Assembly (NCBI RefSeq): GCF_900110485.1
Contig: NZ_FODY01000013.1
Span: 49,451 to 113,450 of the forward strand
DNA: 64,000 nucleotides
Direction: 5' to 3'
Source: Propionispora vibrioides
GTDB lineage: Bacteria; Bacillota; Negativicutes; Propionisporales; Propionisporaceae
Shown here: positions 17,526 through 26,296 of the stretch, piece after piece
How the letters are laid out: every line of letters starts with the position of its first letter
Numbering within the stretch: the stretch's first letter is position 1
Made by a program: the position numbers and the translations under genes
The notes under the pieces: generated by a model
What the model was told of the DNA's origin: nothing
The model's input: only the letters and a program-made list of their open reading frames with translations
The model's database searches: none

Positions 17526-19232
17526 CTAGAATGCAACGCCGCCATAAAGCAATAGCTGTTCAAGCACCGGTCCTAAAGCCAGCGACGGCAAAAAGGTCAG
17601 TGCCCCGACAATTAAAACCACACCGCTTACCAGTACGACAAACAAGCCGCCTGTCGTCGTGAACGTCCCCGGTCCCACCGGCGACGTTTTCTTCTGGGCC
17701 ATGCTGCCGGCAATAGCCAGTACCGGCAGGATCACGCCAAACCGCCCGATCAGCATGGCAACGGCTAATAGCAGGTCATAAAAAACGGTATTTACCGTAA
17801 GCCCGGCGAAGGCACTGCCGTTATTGGCGGCACCGGAAGCAAAAGCATACAGCACTTCACTCAGCCCATGGGGTCCGTTATTTAATATACCGGCCTGGCC
17901 GGCCTCGGTTACCACGGCGGCGGCAGCCCCCAGCAAAATGACGGCCGAAGGAATCAGGATAGCTAAGCTGGCCATTTTCATTTCGCGGGCTTCAATCTTT
18001 TTCCCGATATATTCAGGAGTCCGGCCCACCATCAGACCGACAATGAAGACGGTAATGAATACATACAGCATGATGCCGTAAAAGCCGGCCCCCACACCAC
18101 CAAACACCACTTCGCCCAGCATCATCTGCAGCATAGGGAATAATCCGCCCAGCGGGGTTAAGCTGTCGTGCATGGCATTAACCGCGCCGCAGGATGCCGC
18201 CGTGGTCACAGTGGCAAACAGGGAAGATCCCCCGATGCCAAACCGTACTTCTTTCCCTTCCAGCGAAGAGAAACCACTGACACCAAGCTCCTGCACCAGC
18301 GGATTGCCGTATCGCTCACTGATATAAGTACCGGCAAACATCAAAGTAAACAATAACAGCATGGCACTTAAAATGGCATAGCCCTGCCGTTGGTTCCCGC
18401 TCATCCGGCCAAACAGGAGGACCGTAGCTGCCGGTATTAAAAAGATACTGAGCATCTGCAGGAAATTGGTCAAAGCTGTCGGGTTTTCAAAGGGATGAGC
18501 CGAATTGGCGTTGAAAAAACCACCGCCGTTGGTACCAAGCATTTTAATGGCTTCCTGTGAGGCCACCGGTCCCATGGCCAGCGTCTGTTTGGCCCCTTCC
18601 AGCGTCTGGACAGTCACATAGGGGGAAAGATTCTGCAAAACCCCCTGCCCGACCAGAATGATCGAGAAAAGGATGGATAAGGGAAGCAGGACCCAAATCA
18701 CGCTGCGAGTCATATCCACCCAGTAATTGCCGATCCGGTTGGTTGACTTACGTACCAGTCCCCGGATTAAGGCAACAGCTACAGCCAGCCCCGTAGCAGC
18801 CGACAAGAAATTCTGCACCGTAAGCGCCAGCATCTGCGTAAAATAGCTCATGGTCGACTCGCCGCCATAGGCTTGCCAGTTGGTATTGGTCATGAAGCTG
18901 ACAGCCGTATTCAGGGCAAGGTGCCAGGGTTCTACATTGGCTAACTGCTCGGGATTAAAGGGTAAATATTGCTGCACCGCCTGCAGGACATACACAGCTA
19001 TCGCTCCCGCTATATTAAAGACCACCAATTGCAGGCTATAGGTTTTCCAGTCTGTTTCTTTGGTTTCATCAATTCCGCCAAGCCGGTATACAGCTCTCTC
19101 CAGGGGACGGAACAGCCGGTCAAGCGGCGTTTTTTCCCCGGAAAAAACCCGGTCCATATAGGCCCCCAAGGGCCAGGCCAGGCCAAGCAGTAGAGCCACA
19201 AACAATAGAAATACAATCATATCATGTGTCAT
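17526..19232 (-). CDS. kdpA: KdpA, K+-binding channel-like subunit
   Basis: 568 residues (E. coli 557) with about ten TM helices. The selectivity-filter segments are recognisable, including [16 protein letters not shown] and [19 protein letters not shown], and [16 protein letters not shown]. It forms the K+ pore of KdpFABC in the inner membrane. The start is 2 bp after the kdpF stop. Confidence 0.97.
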   Translation of the reverse strand: MTHDMIVFLLFVALLLGLAWPLGAYMDRVFSGEKTPLDRLFRPLERAVYRLGGIDETKETDWKTYSLQLVVFNIAGAIAVYVLQAVQQYLPFNPEQLANVEPWHLALNTAVSFMTNTNWQAYGGESTMSYFTQMLALTVQNFLSAATGLAVAVALIRGLVRKSTNRIGNYWVDMTRSVIWVLLPLSILFSIILVGQGVLQNLSPYVTVQTLEGAKQTLAMGPVASQEAIKMLGTNGGGFFNANSAHPFENPTALTNFLQMLSIFLIPAATVLLFGRMSGNQRQGYAILSAMLLLFTLMFAGTYISERYGNPLVQELGVSGFSSLEGKEVRFGIGGSSLFATVTTAASCGAVNAMHDSLTPLGGLFPMLQMMLGEVVFGGVGAGFYGIMLYVFITVFIVGLMVGRTPEYIGKKIEAREMKMASLAILIPSAVILLGAAAAVVTEAGQAGILNNGPHGLSEVLYAFASGAANNGSAFAGLTVNTVFYDLLLAVAMLIGRFGVILPVLAIAGSMAQKKTSPVGPGTFTTTGGLFVVLVSGVVLIVGALTFLPSLALGPVLEQLLLYGGVAF

Positions 19233-19234
19233 GG

Positions 19235-19321
19235 TTAAAATTCCTCCGGCCTTACCAAGGCATAAATTAAATATATCAACAATAAAACCGCCAATATCCC
19301 TGCCAGATATAAATCCATCAT
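19235..19321 (-). CDS. kdpF: KdpF small stabilising subunit
   Basis: 28 residues: MMDLYLAGILAVLLLIYLIY then ALVRPEEF. This is the single-helix KdpF pattern (E. coli 29 residues, ending LxxPExF). A GGAGGAG lies just upstream of the tandem ATG at 19321/19318; either could start. It ends 2 bp before kdpA, so kdpFABC is complete. Confidence 0.92.
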   Translation of the reverse strand: MMDLYLAGILAVLLLIYLIYALVRPEEF

Positions 19322-19398
19322 GAATCTCCTCCTCCGGAAATGTAGCTTTATTGTAATCCCGTTCCCGGTAAAAATGGCGTCAAGAATCCGGCCGGCCC

Positions 19399-19415
19399 TA
19401 TAAAGAAAATGTAAA
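19399..19415 (-). promoter_or_regulatory. Candidate KdpE binding site upstream of kdpF
   Basis: On the minus strand this reads TTTACA-TTTTC-TTTATA, followed by a GC-rich run. E. coli KdpE binds a TTTATA/TTTACA direct repeat with a 5-base spacer; here the two hexamers occur with the same spacing in swapped order, 78 bases before the kdpF start. No well-spaced sigma-70 -35/-10 pair was found downstream, as expected for an activator-dependent promoter. Confidence 0.45.
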
Positions 19416-19453
19416 GATTGCAGCAAAAACCGATGGAAGCCACAAAAAAACAA

Positions 19454-19481
19454 AAATCCCCGACCTGTTAAGTCGGAGATT
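19454..19481 (-). terminator. Terminator of the mscS-like gene
   Basis: Minus strand: AATCTCCGAC / GTCGGGGATT stem followed by TTTTTGTTTTTTTG, starting 15 bases after the MscS stop codon. Confidence 0.8.
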
Positions 19482-19495
19482 CTTAGTATGTACTG

Positions 19496-20572
19496 CTATG
19501 ATACGGATTTTACCGCCACCGGCTGCGGCTCCCAGCTAACCGTGCGGGTAGGGAACGGAATAATGATACCCTCTCTCTGATAACGGACATGGATCCGTTT
19601 GATAAATTCGTGGCGGACAAGGCTTTGATCCGTAACTGTCTTAACCCGCAGAATCACGTTAAAATTGATACTGGACTCGGCAAAGCTGTTATAGCGGACT
19701 ACCGGCTCAAAATCGTTGGCCCCGCCGGCCATCTCCCGGATCACTTCTTTAGCCACTTCGACAGTTACCCGTTCCACCTGCTCCAAATCACTCTCGTAGC
19801 TGACGCCGATCGGAATGGCGATAGAACACTCGGCAAAAGGCTGGGCGTAATTGGTAATGGTTGTCGAGGCAAATTTCTGGTTAGGTATAACCACCATGTT
19901 TTCCGTAGGCGTCATGATCGTAGTATTCCGCCAGTTCATATCCACCACATGACCCTCTTCATTCGTCGATAATTTTACAAAGTCACCAATCTTGATCTGT
20001 TTGGCCACCAGAATATTAATGCCGGAAAATAAATTGGCCAGCGTATCCTGCAACGCCAGCGCAACGGCCAAGCCGCCGACACCTAAAGCGGTAAGCAAAG
20101 GCGAAATGGCAACGCCGAAGGACTCCAGTAAAAACAGGATGCCTATGGTATACACGGCCAAATCAATCGTTGTCGCCAAAATGGATGTGGATGCAAAAGC
20201 ACCGGACGTCTTCCCGAACTTTTGCTTCAAATAGCCTGACGCCAGACGGGCAATCAGCAAGGTGAACGATAAAATGACCAGCGAATGGAACAATCGTTGC
20301 AAAAATAGCAGCGGGTGCGGCGGAATTGCCAGAATTTCAGTCGCCGCGTACAAGCCGATCAGTATGCCCAGCAGAGTAGGAATGCCGCGAAAAGTTTGCT
20401 TTAGCAGGGAATAGGCTATATTCGTCTTTCCGGCAATGATTTTCAGCAGCTTGTCAAATAGCACCCGGATAACGACAATGCCCAGTATCAGACATAATAA
20501 GAAAACCAGCAGGTGGACTTTTAAACCACCATTGATAATTCGGTTCATCCATTCAGTTATTATTGCAGGCAT
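19496..20572 (-). CDS. Small-conductance mechanosensitive channel, MscS family
   Basis: 358 residues. Several N-terminal TM helices (about 22-42, 65-85, 88-120) are followed by the pore-lining helix and MscS signature: PLLTALGVGGLAVALALQDTLANLFSGINIL (about 160-190), IKIGDFVKL and WRNTTIMTPTENMVVIPNQKF, then the cytoplasmic vestibule domain. It releases solutes on hypo-osmotic shock. The ATG at 20572 has GGGAGG 5 bases upstream; a TTG at 20590 precedes that site and is less likely. It is next to kdp, but a terminator separates them. Confidence 0.92.
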   Translation of the reverse strand: MPAIITEWMNRIINGGLKVHLLVFLLCLILGIVVIRVLFDKLLKIIAGKTNIAYSLLKQTFRGIPTLLGILIGLYAATEILAIPPHPLLFLQRLFHSLVILSFTLLIARLASGYLKQKFGKTSGAFASTSILATTIDLAVYTIGILFLLESFGVAISPLLTALGVGGLAVALALQDTLANLFSGINILVAKQIKIGDFVKLSTNEEGHVVDMNWRNTTIMTPTENMVVIPNQKFASTTITNYAQPFAECSIAIPIGVSYESDLEQVERVTVEVAKEVIREMAGGANDFEPVVRYNSFAESSINFNVILRVKTVTDQSLVRHEFIKRIHVRYQREGIIIPFPTRTVSWEPQPVAVKSVS

Positions 20573-20724
20573 ATGTACCTCCCTTAACAAAACAATATGT
20601 TTACATAATATGTATTCGTCTTATTCTGTCTTTTTCCTCCATCCATCCGTACCTTTTTCAATTTGACGGCTGGCGGCAACTTCCTGCCGCCAGCCAGCTT
20701 TCCCCGGCTATTCTCTTTCCACAA

Positions 20725-20815
20725 TAAAAAAATCCCGGCCCGCGATCAGTGCCCCGCCAACTTTGAAAGTGTAGTTTCAGAGTTGGCGGAGCACTAGCTA
20801 TCGCAAGCCGGGATT
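20725..20815 (-). terminator. Hemerythrin-gene terminator split by a T1 mini-repeat in its loop
   Basis: Arms AATCCCGGCCCGCGAT (20731-20746) and ATCGCAAGCCGGGATT (20800-20815) form the stem; on the minus strand it is followed by TTTTTTTATT. The loop is almost entirely the 48-bp T1 repeat at 20748-20795. This suggests insertion of the repeat into a pre-existing terminator loop that left the stem and T-run intact. Confidence 0.75.
20748..20795. repeat. Core-less T1 mini-repeat
   Basis: 48-bp near-perfect inverted repeat: AGTGCCCCGCCAACTTTGAA ... against its mate ending GGCGGAGCACT. The arms match the ends of the 162-bp element at 14691-14852, with no internal core. Confidence 0.8.
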
Positions 20816-20820
20816 CGCCT

Positions 20821-21231
20821 TTATCCCACCAGAGAATATAAGGAATGATCTTCTTTTTTTATCCGTTCGGCAATGGCCTTAAACACTAGATCCCGTTCCT
20901 GCATAAAGCCTGCCGGGTCCGCCTTAATGGCCGGCGCCGACATATATTTCCCCTTAAAAGCGGTAAAGGCATTAACCAAACCACCCATTTCACGCATAAA
21001 CCGCAGGCTGGCTTCCTTGACTTTGGCATCCTGATGCTTTTGTAAATCAGGATACACATATTTGTCCTCATGCAGCAAATGTATATTGATTTTCCCGGCC
21101 AATTGCCCCAGCAATAGCGATATTTTAAAGGCGTTCTCCGTAATATTGTCAAGGCTGCGATAACCGCCGATCGCCGCCAGCAGTTGCTTGATTTCATCAT
21201 GCTGCCGGTTAATTGTGTTCTTATCAATCAT
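20821..21231 (-). CDS. Hemerythrin-like (HHE domain) protein
   Basis: 136 residues, all-alpha. Candidate di-iron ligands: INRQHDEI (His near residue 9), INIHLLHEDKYVYP (HxxxHE near 65) and KEDHSLYSLVG near the C-terminus. The MIDKNTIN start at 21231 has GGAGGGG upstream; a longer frame to 21285 has no support. The HHE family binds O2, NO or iron and often serves in oxygen or nitrosative sensing in anaerobes; the role here is inferred only at family level. Confidence 0.8.
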   Translation of the reverse strand: MIDKNTINRQHDEIKQLLAAIGGYRSLDNITENAFKISLLLGQLAGKINIHLLHEDKYVYPDLQKHQDAKVKEASLRFMREMGGLVNAFTAFKGKYMSAPAIKADPAGFMQERDLVFKAIAERIKKEDHSLYSLVG

Positions 21232-21359
21232 GTTGATCCCCTCCAACCGTACTTTTAGCCTTATTTTACCAAGGCTTGCTTTCATCGGCTGTGATCTATA
21301 TCAACATGACAGCAATAATTTTCAACTGGCAAAATAGAGCTTCACCTACAGGGTAGCTA

Positions 21360-21529
21360 CTAGGGAACCACTGATTTATTCACACCGCACATCCTGGCGG
21401 ATCTTTTTCCGCCTGGCTGCGTCAGCAAAACCTTGAAATAGGGACCGCTATTCCTGCGGTTTTACTTTCTTGCCAGTCGAAAAAATCTCTCGCCAGGCCG
21501 GCAGGCTCATTAAATCAACGGTTCCCTAG
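21360..21529. repeat. MITE-like repeat, terminus T2 with core beta
   Basis: 170 bp with ends CTAGGGAACC / GGTTCCCTAG. Core beta contains CGCCTGGCTGCGTCAGCAAA, a GAAATAG ... CTATTCC central hairpin and TTTACTTTCTTGCCAG. Closely similar to 40819-40991 (same orientation) and 39252-39407 (opposite orientation). Its right end overlaps the 3' end of the thioredoxin reductase-like gene. Confidence 0.85.
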
Positions 21530-22738
21530 ACCGGCCAGAACCTCTGTCACCGCATCGGCGGTCCCAACGCCAGCAAAGGTTTTTACCGTTTTTCCCTTGT
21601 TGACGACAACGGCAGCCGGAACGCTGTCAATCCGGTATTTGTCCGCAAGTCGTTGTTTACGGGAAACATCCACCTTAACAACTTTTAGTGGGCGGCCCGA
21701 AGCAGCGGCCGCCGCTTCCCAGGCCGCTACCGCGTCAATACAGTTATTTTGCCGCGGATTCCAAAACAGCAAAACAACGGGAATATCCGACGCCAGCACG
21801 TCCTCCTTAAAGCTGGTTTCCTCTTCCAAATACCGTTCGGCCGCCACCGCGGCAACGGCACCGTCGTGGGCTGCCGTTACCACCTGCCGTAAATATTTCG
21901 GTTTTACATCACCGGCAACAAATACCCCGGCCACAGAGGTTTCCATCCGCTCGGAAGCAAGCACATAGCCGCTTTCGTTCAGGTTCACCTGTCCTTGTAA
22001 AAATTTCGTGTTGGGGATCATGCCGGCATAAATAAAGACACCGTCCGCCTGCCGTTCCGTCAAGGCGCCGGTTTTCAGATTTTTCACGACCACGGCAGAC
22101 ACATCGGTATCACCCTTGATTTCATGGAGGACCGAGTTCCAGACAAATTCGATTTTCGAATTTTTAAAAGCCTTCTCCGCACTTACTTTATTACAGTCCA
22201 CAATCCCTTCACCGTGAATCACAATGATGGTTACCTTGCGGGCAAACTTGGTAATATAGCTGGCTTCTTCCACGGCGGCATCGCCATTCCCCACCACCAC
22301 TACCTCCAGATCCTGATAAAACTGCGCATCACAGGCGGCACAGTAGGATACCCCATTGCCGCGGAAGGCCCGCTCACCGGGAATATTAAGCAAACGGGGC
22401 TGTGAGCCAGGAGCTAAAATAACGGCTCGTGCCTGGTATGACTGGCCTCTTTTGGTACGGACCTGTTTGATTTCTTCCTGCAAATCGACTTCCGTTACTT
22501 CCGCTTTGACCAGCTCCGCCCCAAAGCCGGCGGCATGCTCGGCCCATTCCTGCATGAGCTTAGGTCCGGAAGCGCTTTTGACCCCAGGGTAATTGACGAT
22601 TTCGCGGGTGGTAAACGCCTGTCCGCCCAGGGTTCCCTTTTCTAAAATTACCGTTTTCAGCCGGGCCCTGGCACCATAAATACCGGCCGACAAGCCGGCC
22701 GGCCCGCCGCCGATAATCAACAAATCATATACTGACAA
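21515..22738 (-). CDS. Thioredoxin reductase-like flavoprotein fused to a thioredoxin-fold domain
   Basis: 407 residues. The FAD/NADPH TrxB-like part (1-305) has the GGGPAGLSAGIYGARA dinucleotide site, redox motif C133-AA-C136 and a GNGDAAVEEA NADPH site. The C-terminal thioredoxin fold (about 312-405) reads VVLLFWNPRQNNCIDAV ... VDSVP-like (here IDSVPAAVVVNKG). The fused domain lacks the usual CxxC: only one Cys lies at the expected place, so it may act as an adaptor or use a single thiol. The last codons (LGNR, stop) lie inside the T2-beta repeat, so the native C-terminus may have been replaced. It lies downstream of the small wHTH gene, same strand. Confidence 0.88.
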   Translation of the reverse strand: MSVYDLLIIGGGPAGLSAGIYGARARLKTVILEKGTLGGQAFTTREIVNYPGVKSASGPKLMQEWAEHAAGFGAELVKAEVTEVDLQEEIKQVRTKRGQSYQARAVILAPGSQPRLLNIPGERAFRGNGVSYCAACDAQFYQDLEVVVVGNGDAAVEEASYITKFARKVTIIVIHGEGIVDCNKVSAEKAFKNSKIEFVWNSVLHEIKGDTDVSAVVVKNLKTGALTERQADGVFIYAGMIPNTKFLQGQVNLNESGYVLASERMETSVAGVFVAGDVKPKYLRQVVTAAHDGAVAAVAAERYLEEETSFKEDVLASDIPVVLLFWNPRQNNCIDAVAAWEAAAAASGRPLKVVKVDVSRKQRLADKYRIDSVPAAVVVNKGKTVKTFAGVGTADAVTEVLAGLGNR

Positions 22739-22802
22739 TGGTATGCACTCCCATCCTAATTGATCAATATGCCTCCCGGCACGCGCCTTCTAAGCCGTTT
22801 TT

Positions 22803-23069
22803 TCATCCTATATATTTCATTTTGCCAATCCCCTGCGAAGTAATCCGGTAAACGGAAAGCAGTTTGCCGTCGGCCGCTATGGCCGCGTCAGATACTTCGA
22901 TTAAGCCGGCTGTTTTTAAGGAAATCAGACATTCGCCAATCCCTTTTTCATTTATACAGGCATCCCGGGGATATTCTCTTTTCAACATACAATATATATT
23001 TTCCACGGAAGTTTCCTGCTGCTGAAAGATGATTTGCAGCACCCGGAACTTCACAGGCAATATTCCCAT
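22803..23069 (-). CDS. Small winged-helix-like protein, unrecognised
   Basis: 88 residues. The pattern FRVLQIIFQQQETSVENIYCMLKREYP, then GECLISLKTAGLIEVSD ... YRITSQGIGKMKYIG, suggests a compact winged helix with a C-terminal wing. I do not recognise a named family. GAGG lies 7 bases before the ATG. It starts 9 bp after the DMT gene, so the two are probably cotranscribed. Confidence 0.65.
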   Translation of the reverse strand: MGILPVKFRVLQIIFQQQETSVENIYCMLKREYPRDACINEKGIGECLISLKTAGLIEVSDAAIAADGKLLSVYRITSQGIGKMKYIG

Positions 23070-23078
23070 ATAATTTCC

Positions 23079-24128
23079 TCACTTGCTTCGCAGATTAACC
23101 AAATTCCGGGGATTTCCGATGGTAAGCACCGTACCAATGCTGATAACAACCACACCGCCCAGCAAGCCGGGAGTGATGGTTAGGCTATTCAGCAGCCAGC
23201 TAAAAAACACCGACCACAGGGCATAGGTCACGTTCAGTCCCATAGCTCGGGCAACGCCGGTCATATTCATCGCGCGATACCAGAACAAAAAAGAAGCGGC
23301 GCCCACCAGGGCAATACCCGCCATATACCAGGCCACAGATGTGGTCAAAAGCGCCAGCAGCAGGGTATAGGAGCCACTTCCCAACAAAGGAAAAATGGCT
23401 AATACATACACAGCAAAGGAAGTACATTGTCTTATCCCGCTGGCAATATCCGAATCGACTAAATCCATGCCAAACGTGGCCAGCACTCCTTCCAGAGCCC
23501 AGCCCAGGGCTGCGACAGCCGACAGGCCAATTCCCAAATAAAAATCAGGATACTTGCCTGTATCCGGCGGCACATAGCCGACCAGGAACGATCCCAGCAC
23601 GGCCAGCCCGATGCCGCACCACACCCGGACGTTAACTTTTTCCTTAAGAAAAATCCCGCCCAGGGCGGCACCCAACGCCGGATAGGCAGCGGTAATCGCC
23701 GCCGCGTAAGAGGCACCGGCAAAATAAATGGCCAGCAAATTAGCTCCCATACCAATCGGTCCGCCTAACAAAGCGGCAGCCATTACAATTTTACCCGGCT
23801 GGGTTTTTAAAGTCCGCCAGTAATCGCGCCATTTGCCACTTACCACATTCCTGCCAAACAGCCAGGCAGCCGCAAACCCATCGTGCAGGCAGCCCCCGAC
23901 CAGCGGAACAAGAAACATACCCGTCTGACCGGTAACCGGCAGTAACGCAAGCACCAACCCCATGAGCACGCCGTCCAGCCCCCAGGTGATGCCTGCCAAT
24001 AGGCCCATGGCAATTCCTTTTTTCGCATAATTCAATTCCTTCAACGCAAGCGGGGCGTTGATCTGCCCATCTCGCCGGGAACTCATCGTTGAACCCAGCT
24101 TGGATTCATCCTTGCCCTGACCGCCCAT
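23079..24128 (-). CDS. DMT/EamA-family transporter
   Basis: Up to 349 residues with about ten TM helices in two repeats. Features: GLLAGITWGLDGVLMGLVLALLP, GPIGMGANLLAIYFAGASYAAAITAAYPALGAALGGIFLKEKV and WYRAMNMTGVARAMGLNVTYALWSVFFSWLL. The first 30-40 residues (MGGQGKDESKLGSTMSSRRDG) are hydrophilic and lack a clear ribosome site, so translation may start later, for instance at an internal Met or near KKGIAMG. Inner-membrane metabolite exporter by family; substrate unknown. Confidence 0.82.
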   Translation of the reverse strand: MGGQGKDESKLGSTMSSRRDGQINAPLALKELNYAKKGIAMGLLAGITWGLDGVLMGLVLALLPVTGQTGMFLVPLVGGCLHDGFAAAWLFGRNVVSGKWRDYWRTLKTQPGKIVMAAALLGGPIGMGANLLAIYFAGASYAAAITAAYPALGAALGGIFLKEKVNVRVWCGIGLAVLGSFLVGYVPPDTGKYPDFYLGIGLSAVAALGWALEGVLATFGMDLVDSDIASGIRQCTSFAVYVLAIFPLLGSGSYTLLLALLTTSVAWYMAGIALVGAASFLFWYRAMNMTGVARAMGLNVTYALWSVFFSWLLNSLTITPGLLGGVVVISIGTVLTIGNPRNLVNLRSK

Positions 24129-24245
24129 CCGGCCTCAGGCAAGGCCACACTTTTAAGCTCGCTGCGCGCGCGCACTGCTAATCACTCCCTGTTATCTTCC
24201 GCTTTTTGTGCTGATACCTGATAGCTTTATATTCAGTGAAAAAGC

Positions 24246-24278
24246 AGACGCAGCAGTATGGAATACGTCTGCGTCCAT
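24246..24278 (-). terminator. Probable terminator of the ABC importer operon
   Basis: Minus-strand stem GACGCAG / CTGCGTC, then TGCTTTTTCACTG, about 90 bases beyond the ATPase stop. Confidence 0.55.
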
Positions 24279-24365
24279 CTTTACTGATCGTAAGGAACCT
24301 TTGCGACACCCAGCATCTTGTCATGGCTTACAGCCTTGCTGATACCCGGCCCCGATAGCATGATT

Positions 24366-25190
24366 TTAATTGGCCGCCTGAATTTGCCCGATCAGGTATT
24401 CCCGCATTTGGACAAATTCTTTCGAGGACCGCAACGCACTGAAGGACTGGTTCCGCAGCCGCAACACCAGCGGATTCGGAATATCGCATACGATTCGCCC
24501 CGGATTCGGGTGCATAATCAAAATTCGCTCCGCCAGCAGCAAGGCTTCATCGACATCGTGAGTAATAAAAAATAAACATTTGCCTGTTTCTTCCCAAATA
24601 GCTCTAAGATGCTTTTGCATGGATTCACGGGTTAACGCGTCCAGGGCGCTAAAGGGTTCATCCAGTAAAATCACGCGCGGATCGGTCGCCAATGTTCTGG
24701 CAATAGCCGCTCTTTGTTTCATTCCCCCCGACAGTTGATAGGGCAACAGGGCCGCAAATTGCTCCAGACCAACCATTTTTATATACTTAGCAACAATTCT
24801 TTTTCGCTCTTCCTTGGGAATTTGCTGCATCTTCAAACCGAATTCGATATTTTTTTCGATATTGAGCCAGGGCAGCAAATTAGGCTGTTGGAACACCACA
24901 CCCACCTGAGAGTCCGGTTGAACATGCTCTTTACCGTCCACTTGAATGCTGCCTGCGGTGGGAGCCCGGTAACCGGCAATCACGTTTAACAGCGAGGATT
25001 TGCCACAGCCCGACGGACCTAATACGCAGACAAAATCCTTATCGCCAAGGTCCAGACTGATATTGCGCAAGGCTTCCACCTGGCAGGTATCCTGCAGATA
25101 AGACAAACTGACATTCGTAAGGGTTATAGTCGACGCCTTTCCCGCTGAGTCGGGCGATGGCGGCTGATATGCCTGGTGCTGCAAGGTCAT
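24366..25190 (-). CDS. ABC transporter ATPase, nitrate/sulfonate/taurine class
   Basis: 274 residues with Walker A GPSGCGKSS, Q-loop FQQPNLLPW, signature LSGGMKQRAAIARTL, Walker B VILLDEPFSALDA and switch THDVDEALLLAERI. The protein matches SsuB/TauB-type importers. Its partners are the binding lipoprotein (25206) and permease (26297) upstream in the same operon. Substrate prediction (sulfonate, taurine or similar) rests on family resemblance only. Confidence 0.92.
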   Translation of the reverse strand: MTLQHQAYQPPSPDSAGKASTITLTNVSLSYLQDTCQVEALRNISLDLGDKDFVCVLGPSGCGKSSLLNVIAGYRAPTAGSIQVDGKEHVQPDSQVGVVFQQPNLLPWLNIEKNIEFGLKMQQIPKEERKRIVAKYIKMVGLEQFAALLPYQLSGGMKQRAAIARTLATDPRVILLDEPFSALDALTRESMQKHLRAIWEETGKCLFFITHDVDEALLLAERILIMHPNPGRIVCDIPNPLVLRLRNQSFSALRSSKEFVQMREYLIGQIQAAN

Positions 25191-25205
25191 TCCTCTTCAC
25201 CCGCC

Positions 25206-26255
25206 TTACTTTGTATTGTCATATAAATCATTGCGCAACGCCTTTTGATAGACCGATAGCTCCGGCGCCGCCGTTATGGTTTTCTGGACAACCAGAAAGT
25301 CTGCCGTTTCTTTCAAGAGTTTGGCAAAATCGCCCGGATGGTCCGGCGTTCCTAAATACTTGCTGTCGGTTTGCTGTTTGGCATCGAGTACAATAATCTC
25401 ATTCATCGCTTTCAAGCTGGCCTCGGGAGAAAGTCCCAGTTCTTTGGAAAGTGCCTGAGCCGATTCCTGTGGGTGGGAACGGTAGTATTGCACGGCTTCA
25501 TCCAGCACCGAAATATACGTTTTCACTGCCTGCGGATACTTTTGGACAAAATCGTTATAGACAATGCCGAATTCTCCCGTAATGCCGCCTTTTTCCGCCA
25601 CTTCCTTCGAGGTGATCAATACTTTGCCGCCGTCGGCCACCAACTGGGATTGAGCAGGCTGCCAGGCATAGCCGCCGACAATGTCATTTCTTTGCCAGGC
25701 CGCGATTAAATCAGGCATCTGCATATCCAGAATCGTAATGTCCGCCGGGTTGATTCCCTGCTGTTTCAGGGCCGACAACAAACTAAAATGAGAGGTTGAG
25801 CCAAAGGTTGTGGCAATCTTTTTACCCTTCAGGTCCTGCAGCGAATTAATGCCACTGTCTTTTTTTACTACCAGGGCTTCGCTTTCACCGATAATATCGT
25901 GTAGATAATACACCTGATAAGGCAGGCCCTGGGCAATGCCCACCGCTCCCGGTGGTGTTCCTACCAGGCCAAAATCAATGGAGCCACTGGCAATTGCCGT
26001 ATTCACATCCCGCCCCGAATCAAATTTAATCCACGAAATCTTAGTTCCCGGGAATTTCTTTTCCGCCAACCCCAGAGCTTTTGCCAATAACTCACCATTG
26101 GGGCTCACCTGATAGCCGATGCGGATTTCTTTGGGTACATCGGCTGCCCCCGTCTTAGTGTCGCCTGTTTTGCCGGTATCCGTTGAACAGCCGCCCGCTA
26201 CCACCATGAAACTTAATAAAAGCATGATTACGATACTCTGCCATCTGATTCTCAT
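25206..26255 (-). CDS. ABC substrate-binding lipoprotein, SsuA/TauA-like
   Basis: 349 residues. Signal peptide with lipobox VVAGGC (Cys near residue 23), then a hydrophilic linker and a periplasmic-binding fold: IRIGYQVSPNGELLAKALGLAEKKFPGTKISW, VNTAIASGSIDFGLVGTPP, LKGKKIATTFGSTSHF and WQRNDIVGGYAWQPAQ. These match the NMT1/taurine-binding group. It captures the substrate and delivers it to the 26297 permease. Gap to the ATPase: 15 bp. Confidence 0.92.
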   Translation of the reverse strand: MRIRWQSIVIMLLLSFMVVAGGCSTDTGKTGDTKTGAADVPKEIRIGYQVSPNGELLAKALGLAEKKFPGTKISWIKFDSGRDVNTAIASGSIDFGLVGTPPGAVGIAQGLPYQVYYLHDIIGESEALVVKKDSGINSLQDLKGKKIATTFGSTSHFSLLSALKQQGINPADITILDMQMPDLIAAWQRNDIVGGYAWQPAQSQLVADGGKVLITSKEVAEKGGITGEFGIVYNDFVQKYPQAVKTYISVLDEAVQYYRSHPQESAQALSKELGLSPEASLKAMNEIIVLDAKQQTDSKYLGTPDHPGDFAKLLKETADFLVVQKTITAAPELSVYQKALRNDLYDNTK

Positions 26256-26296
26256 TTTTCCTCTTTCCTTTCGTTTTTTATTTTATATATAATTTC

